From: Sporosarcina ureae | GTDB lineage: Bacteria > Bacillota > Bacilli > Bacillales_A > Planococcaceae | NCBI RefSeq assembly: GCF_029267015.1 | Contig: NZ_JARIEA010000001.1 | Location: 1-64,000, forward strand | Reading direction: 5' to 3' | DNA length: 64,000 nt | Part shown: one piece after another, positions 45,377 through 54,217 of the stretch | How the letters are laid out: each line of letters starts with the position of its first letter | Numbering within the stretch: the stretch's first letter is position 1 | The notes under the pieces: generated by a model | What the model was told of the DNA's origin: nothing | Database searches by the model: none | Seen by the model: only the letters and a program-made list of their open reading frames with translations | Made by a program: the position numbers and the translations under genes

Positions 45377-47209
45377 ATTACTATTCGTAAAAGAATGACC
45401 ATGCTCATTGTCAGTGATTCAATAATTGTATTGTTTTCAATCTATATTGGTTATTTTATACTAACACCGTTCATCGGGATATTCTTCAGCAAGCTACTAC
45501 TGGTCAGTGCCATCACTATACAAGTTTCACATCACTTTTTTGCTTGGCGTTTTGGACTTTATCGGAAAGCTTGGGCGTATGCTTCGATAGGTGAATTGAA
45601 GTCAATTGTTGAAGCTGTCACTTTGTCCATTTTAGTAGTGGCTGCTGTGCAGTATGTTCTTACTCAAAATGTTTCAATACGGGCATTAGTTATCACCTGG
45701 ATGCTACATGTCTTGCTCATTGGGGGGTCACGGTTATCGTGGAGAGTCGTTGGTGCTAGGGTGGTAAAAGCGCGGGACGTACAGATGAATCGCACAATTA
45801 TTATTGGAGCGGGTCAGGCCGGAATCATGATTGCTCGACAAATCATGAATAATCCTAGACACGGCATGCAACCTGTCGCTTTTATAGATGATGATCCTAT
45901 GAAACAAGGGTTGGAAATTTACGGGATCAGAGTGTGCGGTGGGACAGAACGTATTCAACAATATGTGGACATGTATAGAGCAGATAAAATAGTAATAGCG
46001 ATTCCTTCAATGGATAAGCGAGAGATGGCTGCACTAATGAAAAAGTGTGTAAATACTGGAGTCACTACACAGACGATTCCGCTGATTGAAGATTTGATCA
46101 TGGGGAAGGTATCTATTCAAGATGTACGAGACGTGAAAATTGAAGATCTACTCGGACGTGATGAAGTGAAGCTAGACTTACAGGCAATTAAAGGGAAGTT
46201 GAAAGGTAAAACTATTCTGATTACCGGAGCGGGTGGTTCTATCGGATCTGAAATTTGTCGGCAAGTGGCAGAGTTCAAGCCAAAGAAGTTGATCTTGCTA
46301 GGGCATGGAGAGAACTCGATCTATACCATTGATATGGAGCTACGGCAAAAGCTTTCACCTGCTATAGAGATTATACCTATTATTGCTGATGTACAAGATC
46401 GTACTAGGATATTCGATATCATTAGCGAATTGAAACCAGATGTCATTTACCATGCTGCTGCGCATAAACATGTACCGCTTATGGAAGGCAATCCAATGGA
46501 AGCAGTAAAAAATAATATATTTGGTACCAAGAACATTGCAGAAGCCGCACACTTATTCGGCGTATCGTATTTTGTTTTCGTCTCGACAGACAAAGCAGTT
46601 AATCCTCCAAATATTATGGGGGCGACCAAACGGTTTGCTGAGATGATTGTGCAAAATTTGGCGAAGAATAGTGATACGAAATTTGCAGCTGTCCGTTTTG
46701 GGAATGTATTAGGATCGCGTGGTAGTGTCGTTCCATTATTCACGAAGCAAATTGCTGCAGGTGGACCGATCACTGTCACAGATCCAGAAATGACTAGATA
46801 CTTTATGACGATACCTGAAGCGTCTCGGTTAGTTATACAGGCAGGTGTTCTCGCTAAGGGTGGAGAAGTTTTTGTACTGGATATGGGGGAACCAGTAAAA
46901 ATTGTAGACTTGGCTAAAAACCTTATTAAATTATCCGGGTATGAAGAGGACGATATTGAAATTCACTACTCAGGTATTAGACCAGGAGAGAAATTATTCG
47001 AAGAACTGATGAATGAGAGTGAAAGGCAAACAGATTCCGTATTCCCAAAAATTCATATCGGAAAAGCTACACCTATTCCCGAAATGGAACAGAGTCGTGT
47101 GCTCGATGAGTTATTGAATATGACAAACATAGAGATAAAAGATACGTTAGTCGGACTAGCAAATCGGAAATTTCCGGAAGTTCCAACACAAGAAGTGGAA
47201 GCAGTATAA
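45377..47209 (+). CDS. Membrane-bound UDP-GlcNAc 4,6-dehydratase (PglF/CapD type)
   Basis: About 610 aa. Four N-terminal membrane helices, a CoA-binding-like domain (TIIIGAGQAGIMIARQIM, near residue 140) and a C-terminal SDR dehydratase (TILITGAGGSIGSEICRQV, near 280) with the MGATK motif (MxxxK replacing YxxxK). It makes UDP-4-keto-6-deoxy-GlcNAc, the first step to bacillosamine-type sugars. The first ATG is at 45395, but the ribosome binding site (GGGGGAG, 45364-45370) is correctly spaced only for ATT at 45377. The truncated paralog at 38801 also starts at that position. An ATT start is therefore proposed. Confidence 0.85.
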   Translation: MTIRKRMTMLIVSDSIIVLFSIYIGYFILTPFIGIFFSKLLLVSAITIQVSHHFFAWRFGLYRKAWAYASIGELKSIVEAVTLSILVVAAVQYVLTQNVSIRALVITWMLHVLLIGGSRLSWRVVGARVVKARDVQMNRTIIIGAGQAGIMIARQIMNNPRHGMQPVAFIDDDPMKQGLEIYGIRVCGGTERIQQYVDMYRADKIVIAIPSMDKREMAALMKKCVNTGVTTQTIPLIEDLIMGKVSIQDVRDVKIEDLLGRDEVKLDLQAIKGKLKGKTILITGAGGSIGSEICRQVAEFKPKKLILLGHGENSIYTIDMELRQKLSPAIEIIPIIADVQDRTRIFDIISELKPDVIYHAAAHKHVPLMEGNPMEAVKNNIFGTKNIAEAAHLFGVSYFVFVSTDKAVNPPNIMGATKRFAEMIVQNLAKNSDTKFAAVRFGNVLGSRGSVVPLFTKQIAAGGPITVTDPEMTRYFMTIPEASRLVIQAGVLAKGGEVFVLDMGEPVKIVDLAKNLIKLSGYEEDDIEIHYSGIRPGEKLFEELMNESERQTDSVFPKIHIGKATPIPEMEQSRVLDELLNMTNIEIKDTLVGLANRKFPEVPTQEVEAV

Positions 47210-47289
47210 GCAGTTATTCATATTCACAGATCTCGATCCATACAATATCAATCTGATAAGCAAAAAGTGAAGACTAGGAGTGGATTAAC

Positions 47290-48507
47290 ATGGTCGATAT
47301 TAGATATAGAAATATTCCTTTTTCTACACCGGATGTAACGGATGAGGAGATTAATGAAGTAATGAATATTATGAAATCAGGGTGGATTACTACAGGACCC
47401 AAAACAAAAGAGCTGGAACGAAGAATTGCCGAATATATAGGTGTGAGTAAAGCAGTTTGCCTGAATTCCGCAACTGCAGCAATGGAACTCACACTTCGAA
47501 TATTAGAAATTGGACCTGGAGATGAGGTTATTACATCAGCATATACCTATACAGCGTCTGCTTCTATTATTGAACATGTAGGGGCAAAGATTGTATTAGT
47601 TGACACTGCGCCTAATTCGTTTGAAATGGATTATAACCAGCTAGCGGATGCGATAACTGAAAGAACAAAAGCAATCATACCTGTGGATTTGGCGGGGAAA
47701 ATGTGTGATTATGACACGATTTATACAATTGTAGAAAGTAAAAAGCACTTGTTTAAAGCTGCCGGTAAGCTTCAATCACAATTAAATAGAATAGCAGTCA
47801 TGAGTGATGCAGCACATGCTTTTGGAGCTAGGAGAAAAAAACGAAAATGTGGTCAGGTCGCTGACTTTACTTGTTTCTCCTTTCACGCAGTCAAAAACCT
47901 CACTACTGCAGAAGGGGGCGCCGCGGTTTGGCGGAATGATCTCGGGTTTGATGACGAATGGCTTTATAAGCAATACATGCTATACAGTCTGCACGGTCAA
48001 TCAAAAGATGCCTTGTCAAAAACAAAAATAGGTGGCTGGGAATATGACATTATCTTTCCGGCTTATAAATGTAATATGACAGATATCTCAGCAGGCTTTG
48101 GACTAATTCAGCTAAATCGCTATGAAAGTATGTTAGGAAGACGTAAGCAGATTATCGAACTATATGATCAAGCGTTAGTGTCGTTAGGGCTCGATATTCT
48201 ACAACATTACGGTGAAGGTTTCTCTTCTTCAGGGCATCTGTACTTAGTCAGAATACCTGGTATTTGTGAAACAGGAAGAAATAAGATCATTACAAAGATG
48301 GCTGAAGCTGGAGTTGCTTGTAATGTGCATTATAAACCTTTACCAATGTTTACAGCGTATAAGAATTTAGGATTTGACATTGACGATTACCCGAATGCGT
48401 ATAGCCAGTATGAGAATGAAGTTACTCTTCCACTTCATACGGCACTTAGTAATACGGATGTCAGTTATATTGTGAAGCATTTTGAAAACGCTTTAAAGGG
48501 TAGGTGA
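47290..48507 (+). CDS. DegT/DnrJ/EryC1-type sugar aminotransferase (PglE-like)
   Basis: 405 aa, PLP-dependent aminotransferase. The PLP lysine lies in FSFHAVKNLTTAEGG (near residue 204), and the substrate-binding loop TASAYTYTASAS-type motif appears as TSAYTYTASASIIEHVG. It transfers an amino group to C4 of the 4-keto sugar made by the dehydratase, giving UDP-4-amino-4,6-dideoxy-GlcNAc. It lies between the dehydratase and the initiating transferase, the order of pgl-type clusters. The ribosome binding site is TAGGAG. Confidence 0.88.
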   Translation: MVDIRYRNIPFSTPDVTDEEINEVMNIMKSGWITTGPKTKELERRIAEYIGVSKAVCLNSATAAMELTLRILEIGPGDEVITSAYTYTASASIIEHVGAKIVLVDTAPNSFEMDYNQLADAITERTKAIIPVDLAGKMCDYDTIYTIVESKKHLFKAAGKLQSQLNRIAVMSDAAHAFGARRKKRKCGQVADFTCFSFHAVKNLTTAEGGAAVWRNDLGFDDEWLYKQYMLYSLHGQSKDALSKTKIGGWEYDIIFPAYKCNMTDISAGFGLIQLNRYESMLGRRKQIIELYDQALVSLGLDILQHYGEGFSSSGHLYLVRIPGICETGRNKIITKMAEAGVACNVHYKPLPMFTAYKNLGFDIDDYPNAYSQYENEVTLPLHTALSNTDVSYIVKHFENALKGR

Positions 48508-48511
48508 TCAG

Positions 48512-49099
48512 ATGTATAAGCATATATGCAAGAGAATTGTCGATATTATAGTCAGTTTAGTGGCACTACCTTTTTTACTACTAATCATCTTGATCGTGGG
48601 CCTACTAATAAAACTTGAAGATCGAGGTCCTGTTTTTTATCGAGCTGACAGACTAGGAAAGAATGGTACACCATTCCACATGTTCAAATTTAGAACGATG
48701 AAAGTACATGCTGCAGACATTCGTAATGAAGATGGTTCAACATTTTGTTCTGCGAGTGATCCAAGGTTAACAAAAATCGGTAAAGTCCTTAGAGAAACAA
48801 GCATAGACGAATTACCGCAACTATTGAATGTTTTATTCGGGCAAATGAGCCTAATTGGTCCGAGACCCGATTTAGTGGAAATGTTATCTGTCTATGAGGG
48901 GGAAGAGGCTAGAAAGTTAGATATAGTGCCTGGCATTACGGGATATAACCAAGCATATTTCCGCAATTCGATTTCTATGAAGAACAGATTTGAAAATGAT
49001 GTGTTCTATGTCGACAACTTAAATTTCCGATTAGATGTAAAAATCATTTATAGAACGATCCTACTTCTAACACAACGTAAGCATGTATACAACGAATAA
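48512..49099 (+). CDS. Initiating phosphoglycosyltransferase (PglC/bac_transf)
   Basis: 195 aa, a monotopic phosphoglycosyltransferase. It has an N-terminal re-entrant helix (RIVDIIVSLVALPFLLLIIL), the GPVFYRADRLGKNG and FKFRTMK motifs, and SIDELPQLLNVLFGQMSLIGPRPD. It moves the first sugar phosphate from UDP to undecaprenyl phosphate. The start is 5 bases after the aminotransferase stop. By context its substrate is the 4-amino-6-deoxy sugar or an acylated form of it. Confidence 0.9.
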   Translation: MYKHICKRIVDIIVSLVALPFLLLIILIVGLLIKLEDRGPVFYRADRLGKNGTPFHMFKFRTMKVHAADIRNEDGSTFCSASDPRLTKIGKVLRETSIDELPQLLNVLFGQMSLIGPRPDLVEMLSVYEGEEARKLDIVPGITGYNQAYFRNSISMKNRFENDVFYVDNLNFRLDVKIIYRTILLLTQRKHVYNE

Positions 49100-49166
49100 A
49101 ATAACTGAATTTTTGGTTATTAAGTATTGTGAAAATTGTATGTGAGAGAGGTGAGGGCATGAAAAT

Positions 49167-49871
49167 TTGTTTTTTTCCGATATACACGGTAACTCCTATG
49201 CATTCGAAGAATTCATGAAGCAAAGTGAGCAGATGAATATTGATCAATATATCTTTTGCGGAGACGTCTTTGGCTATTATTACGGTCAAAATGAAATTAT
49301 ATCTAAGTTAAGAAACATAGAGAATTTGTACACGGTTAAAGGCAATCATGATCAATACTATTTAGATCTCTACTCTACTAATGAAAACGAGGATCAGCTA
49401 GTAAGGCGATACGGAAATGCCTATAGGGGGATTACTCAGCAAATTTCAAACGAGAACCAAGTATTCATAGAAAATATGGCAGATCACTTGGTACTAGAGT
49501 TGGAAGGGAAGACAGTTGGCGTATTTCATGGAAGTTTACAGAATCCCATTAATGGTCGAATTTATCCTGATACTGAATTATGTATGACAGATGGATATGA
49601 ACAATATGATTACGTGATTCATGGGCATACGCATTATCGAATGGTAAGACATATTGATTCCACGATCCTTATGAATCCTGGATCTATTGGGCAACCAAGA
49701 GATAAAAATGGTTTTAGTTTCGCCACTCTTACACTTCCGAATGGAAAAATAGATTTTCATGAAATCATCTTTGATCGAAGACTATTGATACGGGATATTG
49801 AGAAATATGATAAAGGTAATCAAAAACTGATAGATATTTTGTTTAGAAATGAGGAGACGAATTATGAATAG
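49167..49871 (+). CDS. Calcineurin-like metallophosphoesterase (start frameshifted)
   Basis: 234 aa from TTG. Metal-binding motifs are complete: SDIHGN, FCGDVFGY, KGNHDQ, VFHGS and HGHTHYR (YfcE/MJ0936-type). The normal family start would be MKICFFSDIHGN, but the ATG at 49159 (after GAGGTGAGGG) is out of frame: the T run at 49170-49176 has seven bases, and eight are needed. As written, translation must start at the TTG within that run, or the run slips. It is coupled to the ATP-grasp gene (overlap of 8 bases). Substrate unknown. Confidence 0.75.
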   Translation: MFFSDIHGNSYAFEEFMKQSEQMNIDQYIFCGDVFGYYYGQNEIISKLRNIENLYTVKGNHDQYYLDLYSTNENEDQLVRRYGNAYRGITQQISNENQVFIENMADHLVLELEGKTVGVFHGSLQNPINGRIYPDTELCMTDGYEQYDYVIHGHTHYRMVRHIDSTILMNPGSIGQPRDKNGFSFATLTLPNGKIDFHEIIFDRRLLIRDIEKYDKGNQKLIDILFRNEETNYE

Positions 49872-50805
49872 AGTCATTTTGGTTACGGCAATTGGTGGAG
49901 ATGTAGGTCATAGTATATTGAAATGTCTTACTAGCGAGTCCGATGTATTAATAGGATGTGATATAGATTCACATCCAGTTGGATTGGATGTGGTAGATCA
50001 ATTTTTCTCTTCACTTCCAGTCGGAAACGAGGATTACATTTCTCAAATCGCAAACAAATGTAAAATATTTAACGTAACTCACTTAATCCCGGTCAGTGAA
50101 CATGAAATAGAAAAGATAATTAAACATTTAGATGTATTCAAAAGATTGAATGTAAAGGTATTAATTAACACAAAAGAAATAGTCGACACGTGTCTAGATA
50201 AGTATCTTACAGCGAAACGATTAGAAAACCTCGGATTGGATATTCCAGACTATTTCACTGAAGATGAATTTGTTTCTGACGGAAGAAAGTATATGGTGAA
50301 ATTCAGAAAGTCTTGTGGATCTAAATTACTAACAGTTATTACCACTCAAAAAGAATTAAATAAAATTAGGTCTAGTGTTTCTGAACCACTCATTATCCAG
50401 GAATATATAGATGAGTCAGATCAAGAATATACTGTCGGTGTATTCAGTGATGGACATGAAATTAGGGTCATTGCTTTTCAAAGGAGACTCAAAGGTGGGT
50501 ATACAAAATTTGTTAGGCTCGTGGACGACTCATCGATTACACGAGATGCCATCATCGCAGCACAAGGGCTAGGCTTGGTTGGAAGTTTCAATATTCAATT
50601 GAGGAAAAGTAATGGGAAAAACTATATCTTTGAAATTAACCCGAGAATATCAGGAACCGTAAATTTTAGGCACATGTTAGGTTTCGATGATGTTCGATGG
50701 TGGTTGGATATTCTTGATCAGAAAGAAGTAAAACCCTATCTAAATGAATATAAAAGTGCGATTGGCATAAGAGAAATGAATGAAAAGTTTCTTCTGCTAA
50801 ATTAA
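49864..50805 (+). CDS. ATP-grasp ligase of the EPS cluster
   Basis: 313 aa. An N-terminal Rossmann-like region (NRVILVTAIGGDVGHSILKCL) is followed by an ATP-grasp fold: KYMVKFRKSCGSKLL (ATP-binding Lys), PLIIQEYIDESDQEYTVGV, and the metal-binding IFEINPRISGTVNF. Such ligases join a carboxylate to an amine. With no acetyltransferase nearby, it may attach an amino acid or other acid to the free 4-amino group of the sugar. That is inference. The ATG at 49864 has GAGGAG upstream and overlaps the preceding gene. Confidence 0.75.
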   Translation: MNRVILVTAIGGDVGHSILKCLTSESDVLIGCDIDSHPVGLDVVDQFFSSLPVGNEDYISQIANKCKIFNVTHLIPVSEHEIEKIIKHLDVFKRLNVKVLINTKEIVDTCLDKYLTAKRLENLGLDIPDYFTEDEFVSDGRKYMVKFRKSCGSKLLTVITTQKELNKIRSSVSEPLIIQEYIDESDQEYTVGVFSDGHEIRVIAFQRRLKGGYTKFVRLVDDSSITRDAIIAAQGLGLVGSFNIQLRKSNGKNYIFEINPRISGTVNFRHMLGFDDVRWWLDILDQKEVKPYLNEYKSAIGIREMNEKFLLLN

Positions 50806-50833
50806 AAATGTTCTATTAAGGAGAATGACCATA

Positions 50834-52042
50834 GTGAGAGTATTATATATCGCTACTTCATTTCCAGAACCATCCAAGGGTGCGACTATATATACTGACT
50901 TAGCAGAAGCCCTGCATGAGGCTGGTCATGAAGTTACAGTCGCTGTTTCTGAACAGGCCAAAAATAAGCGTATTACAGAGATCAAGCAAGAAAGAGGTTT
51001 CGACGTTTTGCGCATCGTGACAGGAAATTACTATGATGTGGGACTAATAGAAAAAGGTATTACGACTTTAAAGATTCCTGTTTTGATGAAACGGGGAATC
51101 ACTAAACATCTTAAAGATAGAATATTTGATTTTATACTATTTGAAGCACCTCCTGTTACTAATGCAGACTTGATTTCATGGGCAAAGAAGCAATTTAATT
51201 GTCCTGCTTACTTAATGCTCAAGGACATATTTCCTCAAAATGCAATTGATTTAGGAATGATGAAAAGAACAAGTTTGATTTATCATTTCTTTAAATCCAA
51301 AGAACATAAATTATTACAAACGGCTGATTTGATCGGCTGTATGTCTAATGCAAACTTGCAATACATTCGTGCACATAATTCCTGGATTGAATCATCAAGA
51401 ATTGAAATATTCCCTAATACTAAAAAGATCAGTAATTCAAATAATGTACTCAGAATGCATCCTCACTCGATGAGAGAGCAGCTAGGTATTCCAAAAGATT
51501 CTTGCGTGTTCTTGTTTGGAGGAAACATGGGGAAACCACAGTATATTGATTTTTTATGCCAAGTCATTGACGGCTGTAAAGATGAAGGAAATATGTATTT
51601 CCTTTTCGTCGGCAGGGGGACTGACCGAGTGAAATTAGAGAAGGAAATAGAAGAAAAGTCTATAAAAAATGCGCGTATCATTGAAAATCTTCCAAGGAAT
51701 GAATATGAACAGATCACCAAAGAAAGTGATGTGGGGTTAATCGTATTGGATCCTCGCTTCTCTATACCTAACTTCCCGTCTAGGATTCTATCGTATATGG
51801 AGTATGGCAAGCCAGTCATTGCAGCTACGGATGACGTAACGGACTTAAAAGACCTCATAAAAGACGCGGATTGTGGTGAATGGGTTTGGTCTGGTGATGT
51901 AGATACTTTTATAAATAAGGCGAAGGAAATGTCTACTTCCAAAAGGTTACATGTAATGGGGAGAAATGGACGTATCTATTTGGAAGAAAACTTTAAAGTA
52001 CACCGTTCGGTTGAGATATTAGAAGGCCATTTCAAAAAGTGA
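50834..52042 (+). CDS. GT4 glycosyltransferase, WbuB-like (L-FucNAc transferase)
   Basis: About 402 aa from GTG at 50834 (AAGGAG 10 bases upstream; the ATG at 50825 touches that site). The N-terminal YIATSFPEPSKGATIYTDLAEAL and C-terminal GT4 region (FLFGGNMGKPQ, DVGLIVLDPRFSIPNFPSR ILSYMEYGKPVIAA) match the WbuB group that transfers L-FucNAc in E. coli O-antigens. The three UDP-L-FucNAc genes follow directly, which supports that donor. Cytoplasmic, acting on the lipid-linked sugar. Confidence 0.8.
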   Translation: MRVLYIATSFPEPSKGATIYTDLAEALHEAGHEVTVAVSEQAKNKRITEIKQERGFDVLRIVTGNYYDVGLIEKGITTLKIPVLMKRGITKHLKDRIFDFILFEAPPVTNADLISWAKKQFNCPAYLMLKDIFPQNAIDLGMMKRTSLIYHFFKSKEHKLLQTADLIGCMSNANLQYIRAHNSWIESSRIEIFPNTKKISNSNNVLRMHPHSMREQLGIPKDSCVFLFGGNMGKPQYIDFLCQVIDGCKDEGNMYFLFVGRGTDRVKLEKEIEEKSIKNARIIENLPRNEYEQITKESDVGLIVLDPRFSIPNFPSRILSYMEYGKPVIAATDDVTDLKDLIKDADCGEWVWSGDVDTFINKAKEMSTSKRLHVMGRNGRIYLEENFKVHRSVEILEGHFKK

Positions 52043-52052
52043 GGTGCGAATT

Positions 52053-53090
52053 ATGTTTAAAGACAAAACATTATTGATTACTGGCGGAACTGGTTCTTTC
52101 GGGCATGCGGTAATGGAAAGATTTCTCGATAGTGATATAAAGGAAATCCGAATATTTTCCCGTGATGAAAAAAAACAAGATGATATGCGCAAGTTCAATA
52201 AAAACAATAAATTGAAATTCTATATTGGGGACGTCAGGGACTTAGCTAGTGTAAAAAATGCTATGCATGGTGTAGATTATATTTTTCATGCTGCTGCATT
52301 AAAGCAAGTGCCATCCTGTGAATTTTTCCCTCTTGAGGCTGTAAAGACAAATATTTTAGGTACAGACAACGTCTTAACAGCAGCAATCGACTACGGAGTT
52401 GAAAAAGTAGTCTGTTTGTCAACTGACAAAGCCGCTTATCCTATTAATGCCATGGGAATATCTAAAGCGATGATGGAAAAAGTGTTTGTCGCAAAGTCAA
52501 AAACCGTTTCGTCCGACAAAACTTTAATTTGCGGCACAAGATACGGAAATGTAATGGCTTCTCGCGGATCGGTTATTCCATTGTTCATCGACCAAATAAA
52601 AAGTGGACAACCTATCACTGTTACCGACCCAAGTATGACAAGGTTCCTAATGAGTCTTGAAGAAGCAGTGGAACTTGTAGTGTTTGCTTTTCATAATGCA
52701 GAAGCAGGGGACATCATGGTCCAAAAATCACCATCGAGCACAATAGGTGAACTGGCACAAGCTATTAAGGAATTATTCAATGCAGACAATGAAATAAAAA
52801 TCATTGGAACCCGTCATGGAGAAAAACGGTATGAAACGTTGCTAACTAAAGAAGAATATGTGAAGTCTGAGGACTTACCAAACTTCTATAGAGTGCCTGC
52901 GGATAAAAGAGAGTTGAACTATGATAAGTATTTTGAAGAAGGTGACCGGGAACTTTCCAGTATTGAAGAATACAATTCGGACAATACAGAAATTTTAAGC
53001 ATTGAGCAAATTAAGGAAAGGTTGCTTGAATTGGAGTATGTGCGTTTTGAGTTAGAACAATGGAAAAGAACCTTCCCGATTTTGAATTAA
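52053..53090 (+). CDS. capE: UDP-GlcNAc 4,6-dehydratase/5-epimerase (CapE/FnlA)
   Basis: 345 aa SDR. NAD binding site LLITGGTGSFGHAVM, and the active-site motif MGISKAMMEKV, in which Met replaces the usual Tyr, as in CapE. It converts UDP-GlcNAc to UDP-2-acetamido-2,6-dideoxy-beta-L-arabino-4-hexulose, the first step to UDP-L-FucNAc. The ATG at 52053 has GTGAGGTG upstream. The next two genes complete the pathway. Confidence 0.88.
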   Translation: MFKDKTLLITGGTGSFGHAVMERFLDSDIKEIRIFSRDEKKQDDMRKFNKNNKLKFYIGDVRDLASVKNAMHGVDYIFHAAALKQVPSCEFFPLEAVKTNILGTDNVLTAAIDYGVEKVVCLSTDKAAYPINAMGISKAMMEKVFVAKSKTVSSDKTLICGTRYGNVMASRGSVIPLFIDQIKSGQPITVTDPSMTRFLMSLEEAVELVVFAFHNAEAGDIMVQKSPSSTIGELAQAIKELFNADNEIKIIGTRHGEKRYETLLTKEEYVKSEDLPNFYRVPADKRELNYDKYFEEGDRELSSIEEYNSDNTEILSIEQIKERLLELEYVRFELEQWKRTFPILN

Positions 53091-53105
53091 AAGGGGGTCT
53101 GACAC

Positions 53106-54215
53106 ATGAAAATTTTAGTCACCGGAGCTAATGGATTCCTAGGAAGGAACTTGATTGCAGAGCTCAGAAACAATGGCTATAGTGAAATCTTTGAATTGAC
53201 ACGTGATAGTAATTCTGAGCAGTTTGCTACCTATACGAAAGAATGTGATTTTGTATTTCATCTGGCAGGTGTCAACAGACCGAGAGATGAAGAAGAGTTT
53301 ATGAAAGGCAACGCAGACCTGACTTCAGAGTTACTAACCATGTTAAGGAAACATCATAACGAAGCACCTGTTTTGGTCACTTCCTCCATTCAGGCTGAAT
53401 TAGACAATCCTTATGGGAAAAGTAAGAAGGTGGCTGAAGATTTCGTAGTGCAATACGCTCATCTTACGGATGCCAAAGTATACGTATACCGTCTCCCAAA
53501 TTTGTTTGGGAAGTGGAGTAAGCCTAACTACAATTCGGTTGTAGCTACGTTTTGTCATAATATTTCCAGAGACATAGAAATTAAAATCAATGATCCAAGT
53601 GCAGAGTTGACTTTGTGTTATATAGACGATGTAGTAGATGAGTTCATGCGGGCGCTAGAAGGAAGTCCAACCAGCTCCAGTGATTTTTATACAGTACCTG
53701 TAACTCATCGTATTCGGATTGGTGAGCTAGCTGATTTGTTGAGTAGTTTCAAGGACAGTAGGCAGGATTTACTCATTCCTAATATGGAAGATACTCTAAC
53801 TAAAGCACTTTATAGTACGTACTTAAGCTTTTTACCAGAAGATCAATTTTCCTATGAATTGACCATGCATAGCGATCACCGGGGGTCATTTACAGAGTTT
53901 TTAAGAAGTACTGAACGAGGACAAGTGTCTGTTAATGTATCGAAGCCAGGTATTACAAAAGGGGACCATTGGCATCACACTAAAACTGAGAAGTTCTTAG
54001 TGGTCAGTGGCGAAGGGCTTATTCGTTTCAGGAGAATGGATTCCCATAAAGTTATAGAGTATGCAGTGAGTGGGGAAAAGTTCCAGCCCATCGACATCCC
54101 ACCAGGCTATACACATTCCATTATGAATACAGGGGAAAGTGATTTAGTGACCGTAATGTGGGCAAATGAATGCTTTGATCCCGAAAATCCTGACACATAC
54201 TTTTTGGAGGTTTAA
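53106..54215 (+). CDS. capF: Bifunctional reductase with cupin domain (CapF/FnlB)
   Basis: 369 aa. N-terminal SDR domain (LVTGANGFLGRNLIAEL; YGKSKKVAE as YxxxK) and C-terminal cupin domain (about 250-369) with metal-binding residues in GDHWHHTKTEKFLV. CapF epimerises C3 through the zinc cupin and reduces C4 with NADPH, giving UDP-6-deoxy-L-talose-NAc. The two-domain layout is diagnostic. The ribosome binding site is AAGGGGG. Confidence 0.9.
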   Translation: MKILVTGANGFLGRNLIAELRNNGYSEIFELTRDSNSEQFATYTKECDFVFHLAGVNRPRDEEEFMKGNADLTSELLTMLRKHHNEAPVLVTSSIQAELDNPYGKSKKVAEDFVVQYAHLTDAKVYVYRLPNLFGKWSKPNYNSVVATFCHNISRDIEIKINDPSAELTLCYIDDVVDEFMRALEGSPTSSSDFYTVPVTHRIRIGELADLLSSFKDSRQDLLIPNMEDTLTKALYSTYLSFLPEDQFSYELTMHSDHRGSFTEFLRSTERGQVSVNVSKPGITKGDHWHHTKTEKFLVVSGEGLIRFRRMDSHKVIEYAVSGEKFQPIDIPPGYTHSIMNTGESDLVTVMWANECFDPENPDTYFLEV

Positions 54216-54217
54216 TG

